Assembly (NCBI GenBank): GCA_910574895.1
Contig: CAJTDQ010000001.1
Coordinates: 248,001-312,000, forward strand
Reading direction: 5' to 3'
From: Eubacteriaceae bacterium
Lineage (GTDB): Bacteria; Bacillota; Clostridia; Lachnospirales; Lachnospiraceae
DNA length: 64,000 nucleotides
The position numbers and the translations under genes were made by a program. The notes below the pieces were generated by a model. That model did no database searches. It was not told the DNA's origin and was given only the letters and a program-made list of their open reading frames with translations. Of this stretch, positions 16,777-24,703 are shown in pieces (within the stretch, counting starts at the first letter, position 1; each line of letters starts with the position of its first letter).

Positions 16777-17286
16777 ATGGAAGAGTATTTAAGAGTTGGT
16801 GTTATCAGTAATACACATGGAGTGCGTGGAGAGGTAAAAGTTTATCCTACGACTGATGATATTAAAAGATTTGATTATTTAAAAGAAGCTGTAATTGACA
16901 CAGGAAAAGAATATATAGATGTAAATGTGACCGGTGTGAAATACTTTAAAAATATGGTAATTTTAAAGTTTGAGCAGTTTCAAAATATGGATATGGTAAT
17001 TCCATATAAGGGAATGGATTTGCTGGTTACAAGAGAAAATGCTATCCCTTTAGGAGAAGGTGAACATTTTATTGTGGACCTTGTAGGCTGTAAAGTAATT
17101 ACAGATGAGGGGGAAGATTTTGGAGAATTGGTTGATGTACTTCAAACCGGTGCCAATGGAGTTTATGTCGTAAAAACAAAGGACGGAAAAGAAGTATTAT
17201 TGCCAGCGATAGATGAGTGTGTACTGGAAAAAGATATTGAAAATAAAGTGATTAAGGTACATATTATGAAAGGATTATTAGATTAA
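16777..17286 (+). CDS. rimM: 16S rRNA processing protein RimM
   Basis: RimM assists 30S subunit maturation around the 16S 3' head domain. From the chosen start the protein is 169 residues, the usual length. It has an N-terminal RimM barrel (YLRVGVISNTHGVRGEVKVYP) and a C-terminal PRC-barrel (HFIVDLVGCKVITDEGEDFGEL onward). I prefer the ATG at 16777, which has GGAAAAGG five bases upstream. An in-frame ATG at 16756 directly abuts the hairpin 16728-16755 and has no free ribosome-binding site. The stop codon overlaps the trmD start by one base (TAATG). Identification is firm; the start is likely but not certain. Confidence 0.94.
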   Translation: MEEYLRVGVISNTHGVRGEVKVYPTTDDIKRFDYLKEAVIDTGKEYIDVNVTGVKYFKNMVILKFEQFQNMDMVIPYKGMDLLVTRENAIPLGEGEHFIVDLVGCKVITDEGEDFGELVDVLQTGANGVYVVKTKDGKEVLLPAIDECVLEKDIENKVIKVHIMKGLLD

Positions 17287-18014
17287 TGAATTTTCATGTA
17301 TTGACATTGTTTCCGGATATGATTCAGAATGGTGTAAATACCAGTATAACCGGTCGTGCTATGAATAATGGTCTGATTAGTCTGAATACTGTAAATATCA
17401 GAGACTATGCCGGAAATAAATATGGACAGGTGGATGACTATCCATATGGCGGTGGTGCGGGAATGGTAATGCAGCCGGGACCGGTATATCGAAGTTATGA
17501 ATCTGTAGTAGAAAGAATAGGATACAAACCAAGAGTAATATATTTAACGCCACAGGGAAAGGTTTTTAACCAGTCAATGGCGGAGGAGTTCGCAAAAGAA
17601 GAAGACCTTGTATTTTTATGTGGACATTACGAAGGAATTGATGAGAGAGTTCTGGAAATGATTGTTACAGATCATGTGTCTATTGGGGATTATGTATTAA
17701 CGGGTGGAGAACTTCCATCTATGGTAATGATTGATGCAATATCACGTCTTGTACCCGGAGTACTCAATAATAATGTTTCTGCGGAGTTTGAGACTTTTAA
17801 TGATAATTTATTAGAATACCCACAATACACGCGCCCGGAAGAGTTTATGGGCGAGAAAGTTCCACCAATACTTTTATCAGGTAATCATCCCAAAGTGGAT
17901 CAGTGGAGAAGAGAACAGTCAATTTTGAGAACAATGGAAAGACGCCCGGATTTAATGGAAGAGGCAAATTTGACAAAAGAAGATATGAAATTCATAAAAA
18001 CACTTGATAAATAG
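17286..18014 (+). CDS. trmD: tRNA (guanine-37-N1)-methyltransferase TrmD
   Basis: TrmD methylates G37 next to the anticodon with S-adenosylmethionine, preventing frameshifts. The 242-residue SPOUT-class enzyme has PYGGGAGMVMQPGPVYRS (about 56-73), LCGHYEGIDERV (about 115-126) and the knot region IGDYVLTGGELP (about 136-147), all parts of the trefoil-knot active site. The ATG overlaps the rimM stop. A 128-base leader with possible RNA structure separates it from rplS. Identification is firm. Confidence 0.97.
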   Translation: MNFHVLTLFPDMIQNGVNTSITGRAMNNGLISLNTVNIRDYAGNKYGQVDDYPYGGGAGMVMQPGPVYRSYESVVERIGYKPRVIYLTPQGKVFNQSMAEEFAKEEDLVFLCGHYEGIDERVLEMIVTDHVSIGDYVLTGGELPSMVMIDAISRLVPGVLNNNVSAEFETFNDNLLEYPQYTRPEEFMGEKVPPILLSGNHPKVDQWRREQSILRTMERRPDLMEEANLTKEDMKFIKTLDK

Positions 18015-18142
18015 GGAAAGTTATGTTAATATAGCAAATGCTGTATGTCGAGGTATTGACTTTAGACATATTACTCGCATAAAAATGATGGTCCTCTGTT
18101 GTAATATACATTAAGAACATCGGAATAAATAAGGAGGATATT
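18015..18142 (+). ncRNA. Candidate structured leader of rplS (possible L19 leader)
   Basis: The 128-base gap before rplS is long for this tight operon. By eye it holds several pairings: AGCA/TGCT near 18032-18041, TATGTC/GACATA around 18044-18070, and a nested set just before the ribosome-binding site (GAT/ATC, GTT/AAC, TAAT/ATTA, about 18087-18122). Ribosomal-protein L19 leaders are known in Firmicutes, but I cannot confirm a match to that family without a covariance search. A weak promoter-like TTGACT (18056-18061) is also present. Confidence 0.35.
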
Positions 18143-18487
18143 ATGCAGGAATTAATTAAGGAAATTGAGGCAGCTCAGATTAAAGAAGTTACACCATTTA
18201 ACGTAGGTGACACAATTAAGGTTCACGCTAAAATCGTTGAAGGTAACAGAGAAAGAGTTCAGGTTTTTGAAGGACTTGTAATTAAAAAACAGGGTGGAAG
18301 CAACAGAGCTACATTCACAGTAAGAAAGAACTCAAACGGAATCGGAGTTGAAAGAACTTGGCCATTATATTCACCAACAATCGCAAAGATTGAAGTAGTT
18401 AGACAGGGTAAAGTAAGACGTGCAAAACTGAACTACATCAGAAGCAGAGTTGGTAAGGCTGCAAAGGTAAAAGAATTAGTTAAATAA
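18143..18487 (+). CDS. rplS: Ribosomal protein bL19
   Basis: The 114-residue protein is bL19 of the large subunit, located at the subunit interface. The conserved core [23 protein letters not shown] and the C-terminal [15 protein letters not shown] are present. The ribosome-binding site AAGGAGGAT is close to consensus. It ends the rpsP-rplS unit; a hairpin follows at 18503-18532. Identification is firm. Confidence 0.97.
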   Translation: MQELIKEIEAAQIKEVTPFNVGDTIKVHAKIVEGNRERVQVFEGLVIKKQGGSNRATFTVRKNSNGIGVERTWPLYSPTIAKIEVVRQGKVRRAKLNYIRSRVGKAAKVKELVK

Positions 18488-18502
18488 TTATGATTACTTT
18501 CA

Positions 18503-18533
18503 AAAAGGAACGGGTTGATTCTCGTTCCTTTTC
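18503..18533 (+). terminator. Probable terminator after rplS
   Basis: A 10-bp stem AAAAGGAACG (18503-18512) and CGTTCCTTTT (18523-18532) with a 10-base loop; the T-run is mostly within the 3' arm and is followed by CAATATAT. It is likely a moderate terminator, partly allowing read-through into rbgA. Confidence 0.6.
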
Positions 18534-18552
18534 AATATATAAGGAGTAAAAG

Positions 18553-19389
18553 ATGGATTATCAGTGGTTTCCGGGGCATATGACAAAAGCCATGCGCCAG
18601 ATGAAAGAAGATATTAAATTAATTGACTTAGTAATTGAACTATTAGATGCAAGAATTCCATTAAGCAGTAGAAATCCTGAAATAGACAATTTGGGACAGA
18701 ATAAAGCCAGATTGGTTTTGTTAAACAAAGCGGATCTGGCAGATGAAAGCCAGAATAATAAATGGATAGAATATTTCAAGCAAAAAGGTATTATTGCATT
18801 AAAAATCAATTCGAAGAATAAGCAGGGGATTAAAGAAATTAACAATGCCGTAAATATTGCGTGTATAGAAAAGATTGAGAGAAATAAAAAAAGAGGAATT
18901 ATAAACAGACCAATCAGGGCGATGGTAGTTGGTATTCCTAATGTGGGAAAATCTACATTTATTAATGCCTATGCCGGAAAAAACTGTGCGAAAACTGGAA
19001 ACAAACCAGGTGTCACAAAAGGGAAACAATGGATACGTCTGAATAAGAATCTGGAACTTTTAGATACGCCCGGTGTTCTTTGGCCTAAATTTGATGACCA
19101 GACCATTGGTATGCATTTAGCATTTATTGGTTCAATGAATGACAATATTTTAGATGTATCGGAATTAGCATACCAGTTAATAAAATTGTTAAATAATCTT
19201 TATCCGGATGTCATAAATAACAGATACAATATTGAAGGTCATGAAGACCCGCTGCAGGTTATGTATCAGGTTGCAGAGGTCAGAGGTTGTAAATTAAAAG
19301 GAAATCAGCCGGATTTAGAGAAAACAAGCGGAATTATTTTAGATGATTTCAGAAGTGGAAAATTAGGCCGGATTACTTTAGACAGATAA
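18553..19389 (+). CDS. rbgA: Ribosome biogenesis GTPase RbgA (YlqF)
   Basis: RbgA is a circularly permuted GTPase needed for late assembly of the 50S subunit. The motif order seen is permuted: LLNKADL (G4) near residue 54, then GIPNVGKST (G1) near 128-136, then LLDTPGV (G3) near 172. The protein begins MDYQWFPGHMTKAMRQMKED, the typical family start, and is 278 residues, the expected size. The ribosome-binding site is AAGGAGT. Placement after rplS is common in Firmicutes. Identification is firm. Confidence 0.96.
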   Translation: MDYQWFPGHMTKAMRQMKEDIKLIDLVIELLDARIPLSSRNPEIDNLGQNKARLVLLNKADLADESQNNKWIEYFKQKGIIALKINSKNKQGIKEINNAVNIACIEKIERNKKRGIINRPIRAMVVGIPNVGKSTFINAYAGKNCAKTGNKPGVTKGKQWIRLNKNLELLDTPGVLWPKFDDQTIGMHLAFIGSMNDNILDVSELAYQLIKLLNNLYPDVINNRYNIEGHEDPLQVMYQVAEVRGCKLKGNQPDLEKTSGIILDDFRSGKLGRITLDR

Positions 19390-19467
19390 CCGTTAAAGGC
19401 GTATTACCTTTGGTAAATAAGAAGAAACAGTGTAATTTATCAATATACTTCAGAGAATGGAAATAAT

Positions 19468-20226
19468 ATGAGTAAAAGTATTAAAGAGATAAAAGATGAG
19501 TTGAATAATATTCAGATAGACGAGATGAATAAATTTATTGCAGAGTATTCGTCTGATGAACGCAGCGGAGTGACTGCTTTAGTTAAAAAAGCACAGAAAA
19601 CATATGACAACTATCAGTTGGAACTGAAAAGAATATACGAGTTACAGTATTTCGAGAGAAAGTACAGTGATTATCAGTTTATCTGTGGTGTCGATGAAGT
19701 GGGCAGAGGACCTCTGGCAGGTCCTGTTGTGGCGGGGGCAGTTATTCTGCCAAAAGATTGTGATATTCTGTACATTAATGATTCAAAAAAACTTTCTGCC
19801 ACAAAAAGAGAAGAGCTATATGAGGTCATTATGGAAAAGGCGGTTTGTGCAAAAACTGCTTTGGCTACACCGGAGACGATTGATGAAATTAATATTTTAC
19901 AGGCAACTTATCAGGCAATGAGAGCGGCAATCGGTAGTTTAGACCCTGCACCGGATATTCTGCTGAATGATGCTGTGAACATTCCGGGACTGAATATAAA
20001 ACAGGTTCCAATTATCAAAGGAGATGCAAAGAGTATTTCTATTGGGGCGGCAAGCATTATTGCTAAAGTTACAAGAGATGCTATGATGGTGGAGTACGAT
20101 AAAATCTATCCGGAATATGAATTTGCATCAAATAAAGGATATGGCTCAGCAAAACATATTGCGGCTTTAAAAGAGTACGGACCATGTCCAATACACAGAA
20201 AAACATTTATTAAAAGTTTCGTATAA
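19468..20226 (+). CDS. rnhB: Ribonuclease HII
   Basis: RNase HII removes ribonucleotides misincorporated in DNA and degrades RNA-DNA hybrids. The 252-residue protein has the signature CGVDEVGRGPLAGPVVAGAV (about residues 72-91) with the catalytic DE pair, and the later acidic block around LLNDAVNIPG plus AKVTRDAMM. An N-terminal extension of about 65 residues, helical and charged, precedes the catalytic domain, as in many Firmicute enzymes. The ribosome-binding site is weak (GAGAATGGAAA). Identification is firm; the start is less sure. Confidence 0.95.
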   Translation: MSKSIKEIKDELNNIQIDEMNKFIAEYSSDERSGVTALVKKAQKTYDNYQLELKRIYELQYFERKYSDYQFICGVDEVGRGPLAGPVVAGAVILPKDCDILYINDSKKLSATKREELYEVIMEKAVCAKTALATPETIDEINILQATYQAMRAAIGSLDPAPDILLNDAVNIPGLNIKQVPIIKGDAKSISIGAASIIAKVTRDAMMVEYDKIYPEYEFASNKGYGSAKHIAALKEYGPCPIHRKTFIKSFV

Positions 20227-20273
20227 AAGAGGTGCAGTACATAATAATGCACAGATATTATCAGGGGGACATT

Positions 20274-20624
20274 TTGAATACACGAGTTGTTGGAGGAATC
20301 TACGAAGAGCAGTGTGTTAGTTATTTGAAAAAACATGATTTCCAGATTGTGGCACAAAATTACAGATGTAAAATTGGAGAAATTGATATTATTGCAGTGA
20401 AAAATAATATTCTTAGATTTATTGAGGTAAAATATAGAAAGAATGAATCTTTTGGATTTCCAATAGAAGCTGTTAATAAAAGAAAACAGAATAAAATGAT
20501 GAAAGCTGCATCATGGTTTCTCAGTGAAAATAAACAGTATGAAAATATGCAATGCAGTTTTGATATCATATCTATAACAGAACATGATATAGAATATGTA
20601 TTTAATTGTTTTGGAGCAATATAA
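20274..20624 (+). CDS. yraN: YraN family protein (UPF0102), likely TTG start
   Basis: YraN proteins have a restriction-endonuclease-like (Holliday-junction-resolvase-type) fold; their cellular role is not established. The core seen here is GEIDIIAVKNNILRFIEVKYRK, giving the E-D-ExK residues expected of that fold. The frame is open from 20232, but the best start is TTG at 20274, five bases after a strong AGGGGG site. It gives MNTRVVGGIYEEQCVSYLKK, which matches the usual family N-terminus and a 116-residue length. An ATG at 20247 would add nine residues with poorer spacing. It overlaps the pgeF start by one base. rnhB-yraN adjacency is common. Confidence 0.88.
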   Translation: MNTRVVGGIYEEQCVSYLKKHDFQIVAQNYRCKIGEIDIIAVKNNILRFIEVKYRKNESFGFPIEAVNKRKQNKMMKAASWFLSENKQYENMQCSFDIISITEHDIEYVFNCFGAI

Positions 20625-21472
20625 TGAATGATATAAAATTAAATAAACAGAATAATAATACTACAAGAATAAAATTTCATCATGGCGTACCTTATATCTC
20701 TTATCTGGCACTCGAAAAAATCCCATGGTTATGTCATGGCTTTTCTACAAGAATAGGTGGTGTGAGTACGGGATATCTTAGCAGCATGAATCTGGGACAT
20801 GGCAGGGGAGATTCAGAACAGAATATTATTAAAAATCATGAACTTATGGCGGATGCGATAGGTTTTGATGCGAAAAATATTGTGGCAAGCAGACAGACAC
20901 ATACGACAAATATTAAGCTGGTTTCTAAGGAAGATATAGGAAAAGGAATATATAAAGAGAGAGATTATGATAATATTGATGGAATGATTACGAATGAAAA
21001 GGAAATTGTTCTTACTACATACTATGCAGATTGTGTTCCACTATATATGGTTGATACAAAAAATAAAGCGATAGGATTGTCTCATTCAGGGTGGAGAGGA
21101 ACTGTAGAAAGAATCGGAAAAGTTACATTAAAACGAATGGCAGAAGAATATGGTACGAATCCAAAAGATGTCATTGTGTGTATCGGACCTTCTATCTGCA
21201 AAGAATGTTATGAAATCAGTGAAGATGTTGCTGTGGAATTTATAAAAGAATTCCCGGAGAATATTGATAATATATTGGAAAATAAAGGAAACGGAAAATA
21301 TATGCTGGATTTATGGTCCTGTAATAAAATTATTTTTGAAGAATGTGGTGTTTTAGAGGAAAATATTCATCTTCCGGATGTATGTACCTGTTGTAATCAT
21401 CAGGTTATGTTTTCTCACCGGGCAACCAATGGACAAAGAGGAAATCTGGCAGCATTTTTAGAGATAAAATAA
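20624..21472 (+). CDS. pgeF: PgeF / YlmD family purine nucleoside phosphorylase-like (laccase-domain) protein
   Basis: This cupin-free, zinc-binding family (formerly multicopper laccase domain, YfiH/YlmD) has been shown in some members to phosphorolyse purine nucleosides, and in E. coli PgeF to edit peptidoglycan precursors. Motifs seen: [13 protein letters not shown] near 39-51, SRQTHTTN near 92, TYYADCVPL near 131, LSHSGWRGT near 150, and CTCCNHQ near 252 with [11 protein letters not shown] near the end. The His and Cys residues are those that bind zinc in the family. The ATG at 20624 overlaps the yraN stop, with GGAG seven bases upstream. 282 residues. Substrate in this organism is unproven. 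Confidence 0.9.
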   Translation: MNDIKLNKQNNNTTRIKFHHGVPYISYLALEKIPWLCHGFSTRIGGVSTGYLSSMNLGHGRGDSEQNIIKNHELMADAIGFDAKNIVASRQTHTTNIKLVSKEDIGKGIYKERDYDNIDGMITNEKEIVLTTYYADCVPLYMVDTKNKAIGLSHSGWRGTVERIGKVTLKRMAEEYGTNPKDVIVCIGPSICKECYEISEDVAVEFIKEFPENIDNILENKGNGKYMLDLWSCNKIIFEECGVLEENIHLPDVCTCCNHQVMFSHRATNGQRGNLAAFLEIK

Positions 21473-21524
21473 GAATTTACAAATAATGGCTGTTATTGTA
21501 AAATTTAATGGTGAGGTAAAAGAT

Positions 21525-22847
21525 ATGAGTAAACCAATTGTTGCCATTGTAGGCAGACCAAATGTAGGAAAATCAACATTGTTCAATGCACTTGCAGGAC
21601 AAAAAATTTCTATTGTAAAAGATACACCTGGAGTTACCAGAGATAGAATATATGCTGATGTAGACTGGCTGAATTATAATTTTACCATGATTGATACAGG
21701 TGGAATTGAGCCGGACAGCAGTGATATTATATTGTCACAGATGAGAGAACAGGCACAGATTGCTATTGATACTGCAGATGTGATTATTTTTATGACAGAT
21801 GTAAAACAGGGATTAATTGATGCGGATTCAAAAGTTGCTGATATGTTAAGGCGAAGCCGTAAACCGGTTATTTTGGTAGTAAATAAAGTTGATAATTTTA
21901 ATCGGATGATGGCAGATGTCTATGAATTTTATAATCTTGGCATCGGTGATCCGGTTCCTATTTCTGCATCACAGAAAAGTGGTCTTGGAGATATGTTAGA
22001 TAAGGTTGTAGAACATTTTAAGGCTTTAAATCTGGACGAGGAAGAAGATGACAGACCAAGAGTTGCTATTGTCGGAAAACCAAATGTAGGAAAGTCATCC
22101 ATTATCAATAAATTAACCGGAGAAAGCAGAGTTATTGTATCCAATATCGCAGGAACAACCAGAGATGCGATTGATACGGATGTAGAATGGAATGGCAGAG
22201 AATATGTTTTTATTGATACTGCAGGACTTCGCAGGAAATCAAAGGTAAAAGAAGATATTGAAAGATACAGTATTATCCGGACAGTTACCGCTGTAGAACG
22301 TGCAGATGTTGTCGTTATTGTCATTGATGCGGTAGAAGGCGTGACGGAACAGGATGCCAAAATCGCCGGTATTGCCCATGAAAACGGTAAGGGAATTATT
22401 ATCGCCGTGAATAAATGGGATGCAATTGAGAAAAATGACAAGACTGTCTACGAATATACAAATAAAGTGAGGCAGATTCTTTCCTTTATGCAGTATGCGG
22501 AGATTATGTTTATCTCAGCGAAGACTGGACAGCGTTTACCGAAACTGTTTGATATGATTGATGTTGTTATTGCAAATCATTCGATGAGAATAGAGACAGG
22601 TGTTGTCAATGAAATTATGGCTGAAGCAGTAGCAATGCAGCAACCGCCTTCTGATAAAGGAAAACGACTGAAACTTTATTATATTACTCAGGTTTCTGTA
22701 AAGCCGCCGACCTTTGTTATTTTTGTAAATGACAAAGAATTAATGCACTTTTCATATACAAGATATATTGAAAACCGCATCAGGGAAGCTTTTGGTTTTA
22801 GAGGAACACCTTTAAGATTTATTATTCGTGAGAGAAATGACAAATAG
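21525..22847 (+). CDS. der: Ribosome-associated GTPase Der (EngA)
   Basis: Der has two tandem GTPase domains and a C-terminal KH-like domain and is essential for 50S assembly. The first G1 motif GRPNVGKST lies at residues 9-17 and the second, GKPNVGKSS, near 184. Each has its DTGG or DTAGL switch II and an NKVD or NKWD specificity motif. I chose the ATG at 21525 ([13 protein letters not shown]) with GAGGT seven bases upstream; an in-frame ATG at 21486 would add 13 residues without a good site. 440 residues, close to the Bacillus protein. plsY and gpsA follow, and spoIVA lies further downstream, resembling the Bacillus der-gpsA-spoIVA order. Confidence 0.96.
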   Translation: MSKPIVAIVGRPNVGKSTLFNALAGQKISIVKDTPGVTRDRIYADVDWLNYNFTMIDTGGIEPDSSDIILSQMREQAQIAIDTADVIIFMTDVKQGLIDADSKVADMLRRSRKPVILVVNKVDNFNRMMADVYEFYNLGIGDPVPISASQKSGLGDMLDKVVEHFKALNLDEEEDDRPRVAIVGKPNVGKSSIINKLTGESRVIVSNIAGTTRDAIDTDVEWNGREYVFIDTAGLRRKSKVKEDIERYSIIRTVTAVERADVVVIVIDAVEGVTEQDAKIAGIAHENGKGIIIAVNKWDAIEKNDKTVYEYTNKVRQILSFMQYAEIMFISAKTGQRLPKLFDMIDVVIANHSMRIETGVVNEIMAEAVAMQQPPSDKGKRLKLYYITQVSVKPPTFVIFVNDKELMHFSYTRYIENRIREAFGFRGTPLRFIIRERNDK

Positions 22848-22900
22848 AACACACTAATAAGAAAATAAACTGAAAACAAAATAAATAGGAGTTAGAGGAT

Positions 22901-23560
22901 ATGATTTGGCAGAAGATTATTTGTATTGTAGTAGGATATGTGTTTGGGCTTTTTCAAACCGGTTTCATTATTGGGAAAATGCACAATATTGATATTAGAG
23001 AACATGGCAGTGGTAATTCAGGAACTACGAATGCGATGCGGACTCTTGGGAAAAAATATGGATTTTTAACCTATTTTGGGGATGCCCTAAAGGCAGTTTT
23101 TGCAGTACTCCTGATGTGTTTTGTTTTCAGAGATACTGCAGCTGGAGATATGATGGTAATTGCTCTTTATACAGGACTTGGTGCAATACTCGGCCACAAT
23201 TTTCCGTTTTATATGAATTTTAAAGGTGGAAAAGGGATTGCGGCATCTTCCGGTGTTATATTTTCTCTTGTATTTTTTGACTGGAAATTTTTAGTTTTGG
23301 GATTAGTTACATTTTTCGTAGCTCTTGCAATTACGAAATATGTTTCTTTCAGTTCATTATGTTTAATGACAGGATTTTTTGTTGAAATGGTTGTATGGGG
23401 ACAGTTAAACATGGTTCACCATTTAAATGCAGATGAAAAAATAGAGGCATATGTTTTGGTAGGAATTATGACCGTTTTGTCTTATATCAGACATAAAGAT
23501 AATATAAAAAGACTTGCCAATGGGACAGAAAGAAAGATTGGTGAGAAAAAGGAGGCTTAA
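22901..23560 (+). CDS. plsY: Glycerol-3-phosphate acyltransferase PlsY
   Basis: PlsY is an integral membrane enzyme that transfers the acyl chain from acyl-phosphate (made by PlsX) to glycerol-3-phosphate, giving lysophosphatidic acid. The 219-residue protein has about five hydrophobic segments. Conserved loops are GSGNSGTTNAMRTLGKKYG (about 38-56), LGHNFPFYMNFKGGKGIA (about 96-113) and the later C-terminal loop. The ATG has AGGAG upstream. gpsA, which makes the glycerol-3-phosphate substrate, starts two bases after its stop, so substrate supply and use are co-transcribed. Identification is firm. Confidence 0.96.
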   Translation: MIWQKIICIVVGYVFGLFQTGFIIGKMHNIDIREHGSGNSGTTNAMRTLGKKYGFLTYFGDALKAVFAVLLMCFVFRDTAAGDMMVIALYTGLGAILGHNFPFYMNFKGGKGIAASSGVIFSLVFFDWKFLVLGLVTFFVALAITKYVSFSSLCLMTGFFVEMVVWGQLNMVHHLNADEKIEAYVLVGIMTVLSYIRHKDNIKRLANGTERKIGEKKEA

Positions 23561-23561
23561 T

Positions 23562-24584
23562 ATGGCAAAGGTTACAGTGTTAGGCGGTGGCGGATGGGCT
23601 ATTGCTTTAGCAAAGGTTTTATATAAAAATAATAATGATGTTACTATCTGGTCATTTTTACAGAGTGAGGTAGATGCTCTCAACAAGGAGCGTGAAAATA
23701 AAATAAGTCTCCCCGGAATTAAAATCCCGGATGAAATCCAGATTACAAACGATATGGAAGAAGCAGTGAAAGATTCTGAAATGATTGTTATGGCTGTGGC
23801 ATCTTCTTTTGTGAGAAGTACGGCAAAGAGCCTGAAAGGTATCGTAAAAGAGGGGCAGATTATTGTAGATGTTGCCAAAGGAATAGAGGATAAAACATTC
23901 TTTACCATGACAGAAATTATCGAAGAAGAACTTCCGGAATGTGAGGCAGTTGTACTTTCAGGTCCTAGTCATGCGGAGGAGGTTGGAAGAGAGGTGCCAA
24001 CAGTTGTAGTCATCGGTGCAAAGAAACAGGAAACTGCTATGAAAGTACAGTCCCTATTTGCAAATAAGTATTTCAGACCATATATCAGTCCGGATCGAAA
24101 GAGTATCGAACTGGGTGGCTCTTTAAAAAATGTTATTGCCTTAGCTGCCGGTATTATTGACGGTTTAGGTTTTGGTGATAACACAGAAGCTGCATTAATC
24201 ACAAGAGGGATTAAGGAAATTACTAATTTAGGAACAAAGATGGGCGGTCATTCCAGAACTTTTAACGGGTTGTCCGGAATTGGAGATTTGATTGTCACAT
24301 GTAACAGTAAACATTCCAGAAACCGCAGAGCAGGAGTATTAATCGGTAAAGGATATACTTTAAAAGAAGCTGTTGATGAAGTAAAGATGGTTGTAGAAGG
24401 GGCTGTTTCAGCAAAAGCTGCATTGGCTTTAGCAAAGAAATATGAAGTGGACATGCCGATTGTTGAAGCAGTGAACGAAGTACTGTTTCATGATAAATCA
24501 GCAGAAGAAGCAATGTGGGAACTGATGGAAAGAGAACATACAAACGAATTTATGGATTTAGAGTGGGATGAGACGATACAATAA
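23562..24584 (+). CDS. gpsA: Glycerol-3-phosphate dehydrogenase [NAD(P)+]
   Basis: GpsA reduces dihydroxyacetone phosphate to sn-glycerol-3-phosphate for phospholipid synthesis. The 340-residue protein has an N-terminal nucleotide-binding site VLGGGGWAIALA (residues 5-16), SGPSHAEEVGREVPT near 139-153, LGGSLKNVIALAAGIIDGLG near 185-204 with the catalytic lysine, and the NRRAGVLIGKG block near 252. The start ATG at 23562 has an AAGGAGG site overlapping the end of plsY. The gene precedes the repeat-rich control region of cls. Identification is firm. Confidence 0.96.
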   Translation: MAKVTVLGGGGWAIALAKVLYKNNNDVTIWSFLQSEVDALNKERENKISLPGIKIPDEIQITNDMEEAVKDSEMIVMAVASSFVRSTAKSLKGIVKEGQIIVDVAKGIEDKTFFTMTEIIEEELPECEAVVLSGPSHAEEVGREVPTVVVIGAKKQETAMKVQSLFANKYFRPYISPDRKSIELGGSLKNVIALAAGIIDGLGFGDNTEAALITRGIKEITNLGTKMGGHSRTFNGLSGIGDLIVTCNSKHSRNRRAGVLIGKGYTLKEAVDEVKMVVEGAVSAKAALALAKKYEVDMPIVEAVNEVLFHDKSAEEAMWELMEREHTNEFMDLEWDETIQ

Positions 24585-24615
24585 TATATTGTATTAACGT
24601 TTAATATACTGTATT
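24582..24615. repeat. Direct repeat of a 14-mer upstream of cls
   Basis: TAATATATTGTATT (24582-24595) recurs as TAATATACTGTATT (24602-24615) with one mismatch and a 20-base period, about two helical turns. The first copy overlaps the gpsA stop codon and can also form a small ATACAATA/TATTGTAT hairpin (24576-24594). The spacing on one DNA face suggests a possible regulator site upstream of the cls promoter. Confidence 0.55.
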
Positions 24616-24652
24616 GATGACGATTTCAATTTACTTTGACAAACGTCATCAA
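24614..24652. promoter_or_regulatory. Perfect 9-bp inverted repeat around the cls -35 region
   Basis: TTGATGACG (24614-24622) and CGTCATCAA (24644-24652) are perfect inverted copies separated by 21 bases. The left arm is upstream of the -35 and the right arm lies in the promoter spacer. Both are upstream of the predicted start site, so this would act on DNA, not as an RNA hairpin. It is a candidate operator for a dimeric or looping regulator. Confidence 0.5.
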
Positions 24653-24664
24653 CCAGGTTATCAT
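24636..24664 (+). promoter_or_regulatory. Predicted sigma-A promoter of cls
   Basis: TTGACA (24636-24641), a 17-base spacer and TATCAT (24659-24664). Transcription would start near 24671, about 33 bases before the cls ATG. Confidence 0.65.
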
Positions 24665-24703
24665 TTCTTCGAAATTGGTAACAAGTATTCAAGGAGAAAA
24701 GTA

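Noticed and set aside
21929-22441. A 170-codon open frame on the minus strand within der
   Set aside because: It lies wholly antisense to der, has a low-complexity Ser/Thr/Ile composition and no ribosome-binding site; it mirrors the codon use of the real gene.
23423-23908. A 161-codon minus-strand frame over plsY-gpsA
   Set aside because: It overlaps two clear genes on the opposite strand and has no start signals.
24614-24703. N-terminal extension of cls to an ATG at 24614
   Set aside because: The extension would cover the promoter and inverted repeat; the ATG at 24704 has a proper AAGGAG site.
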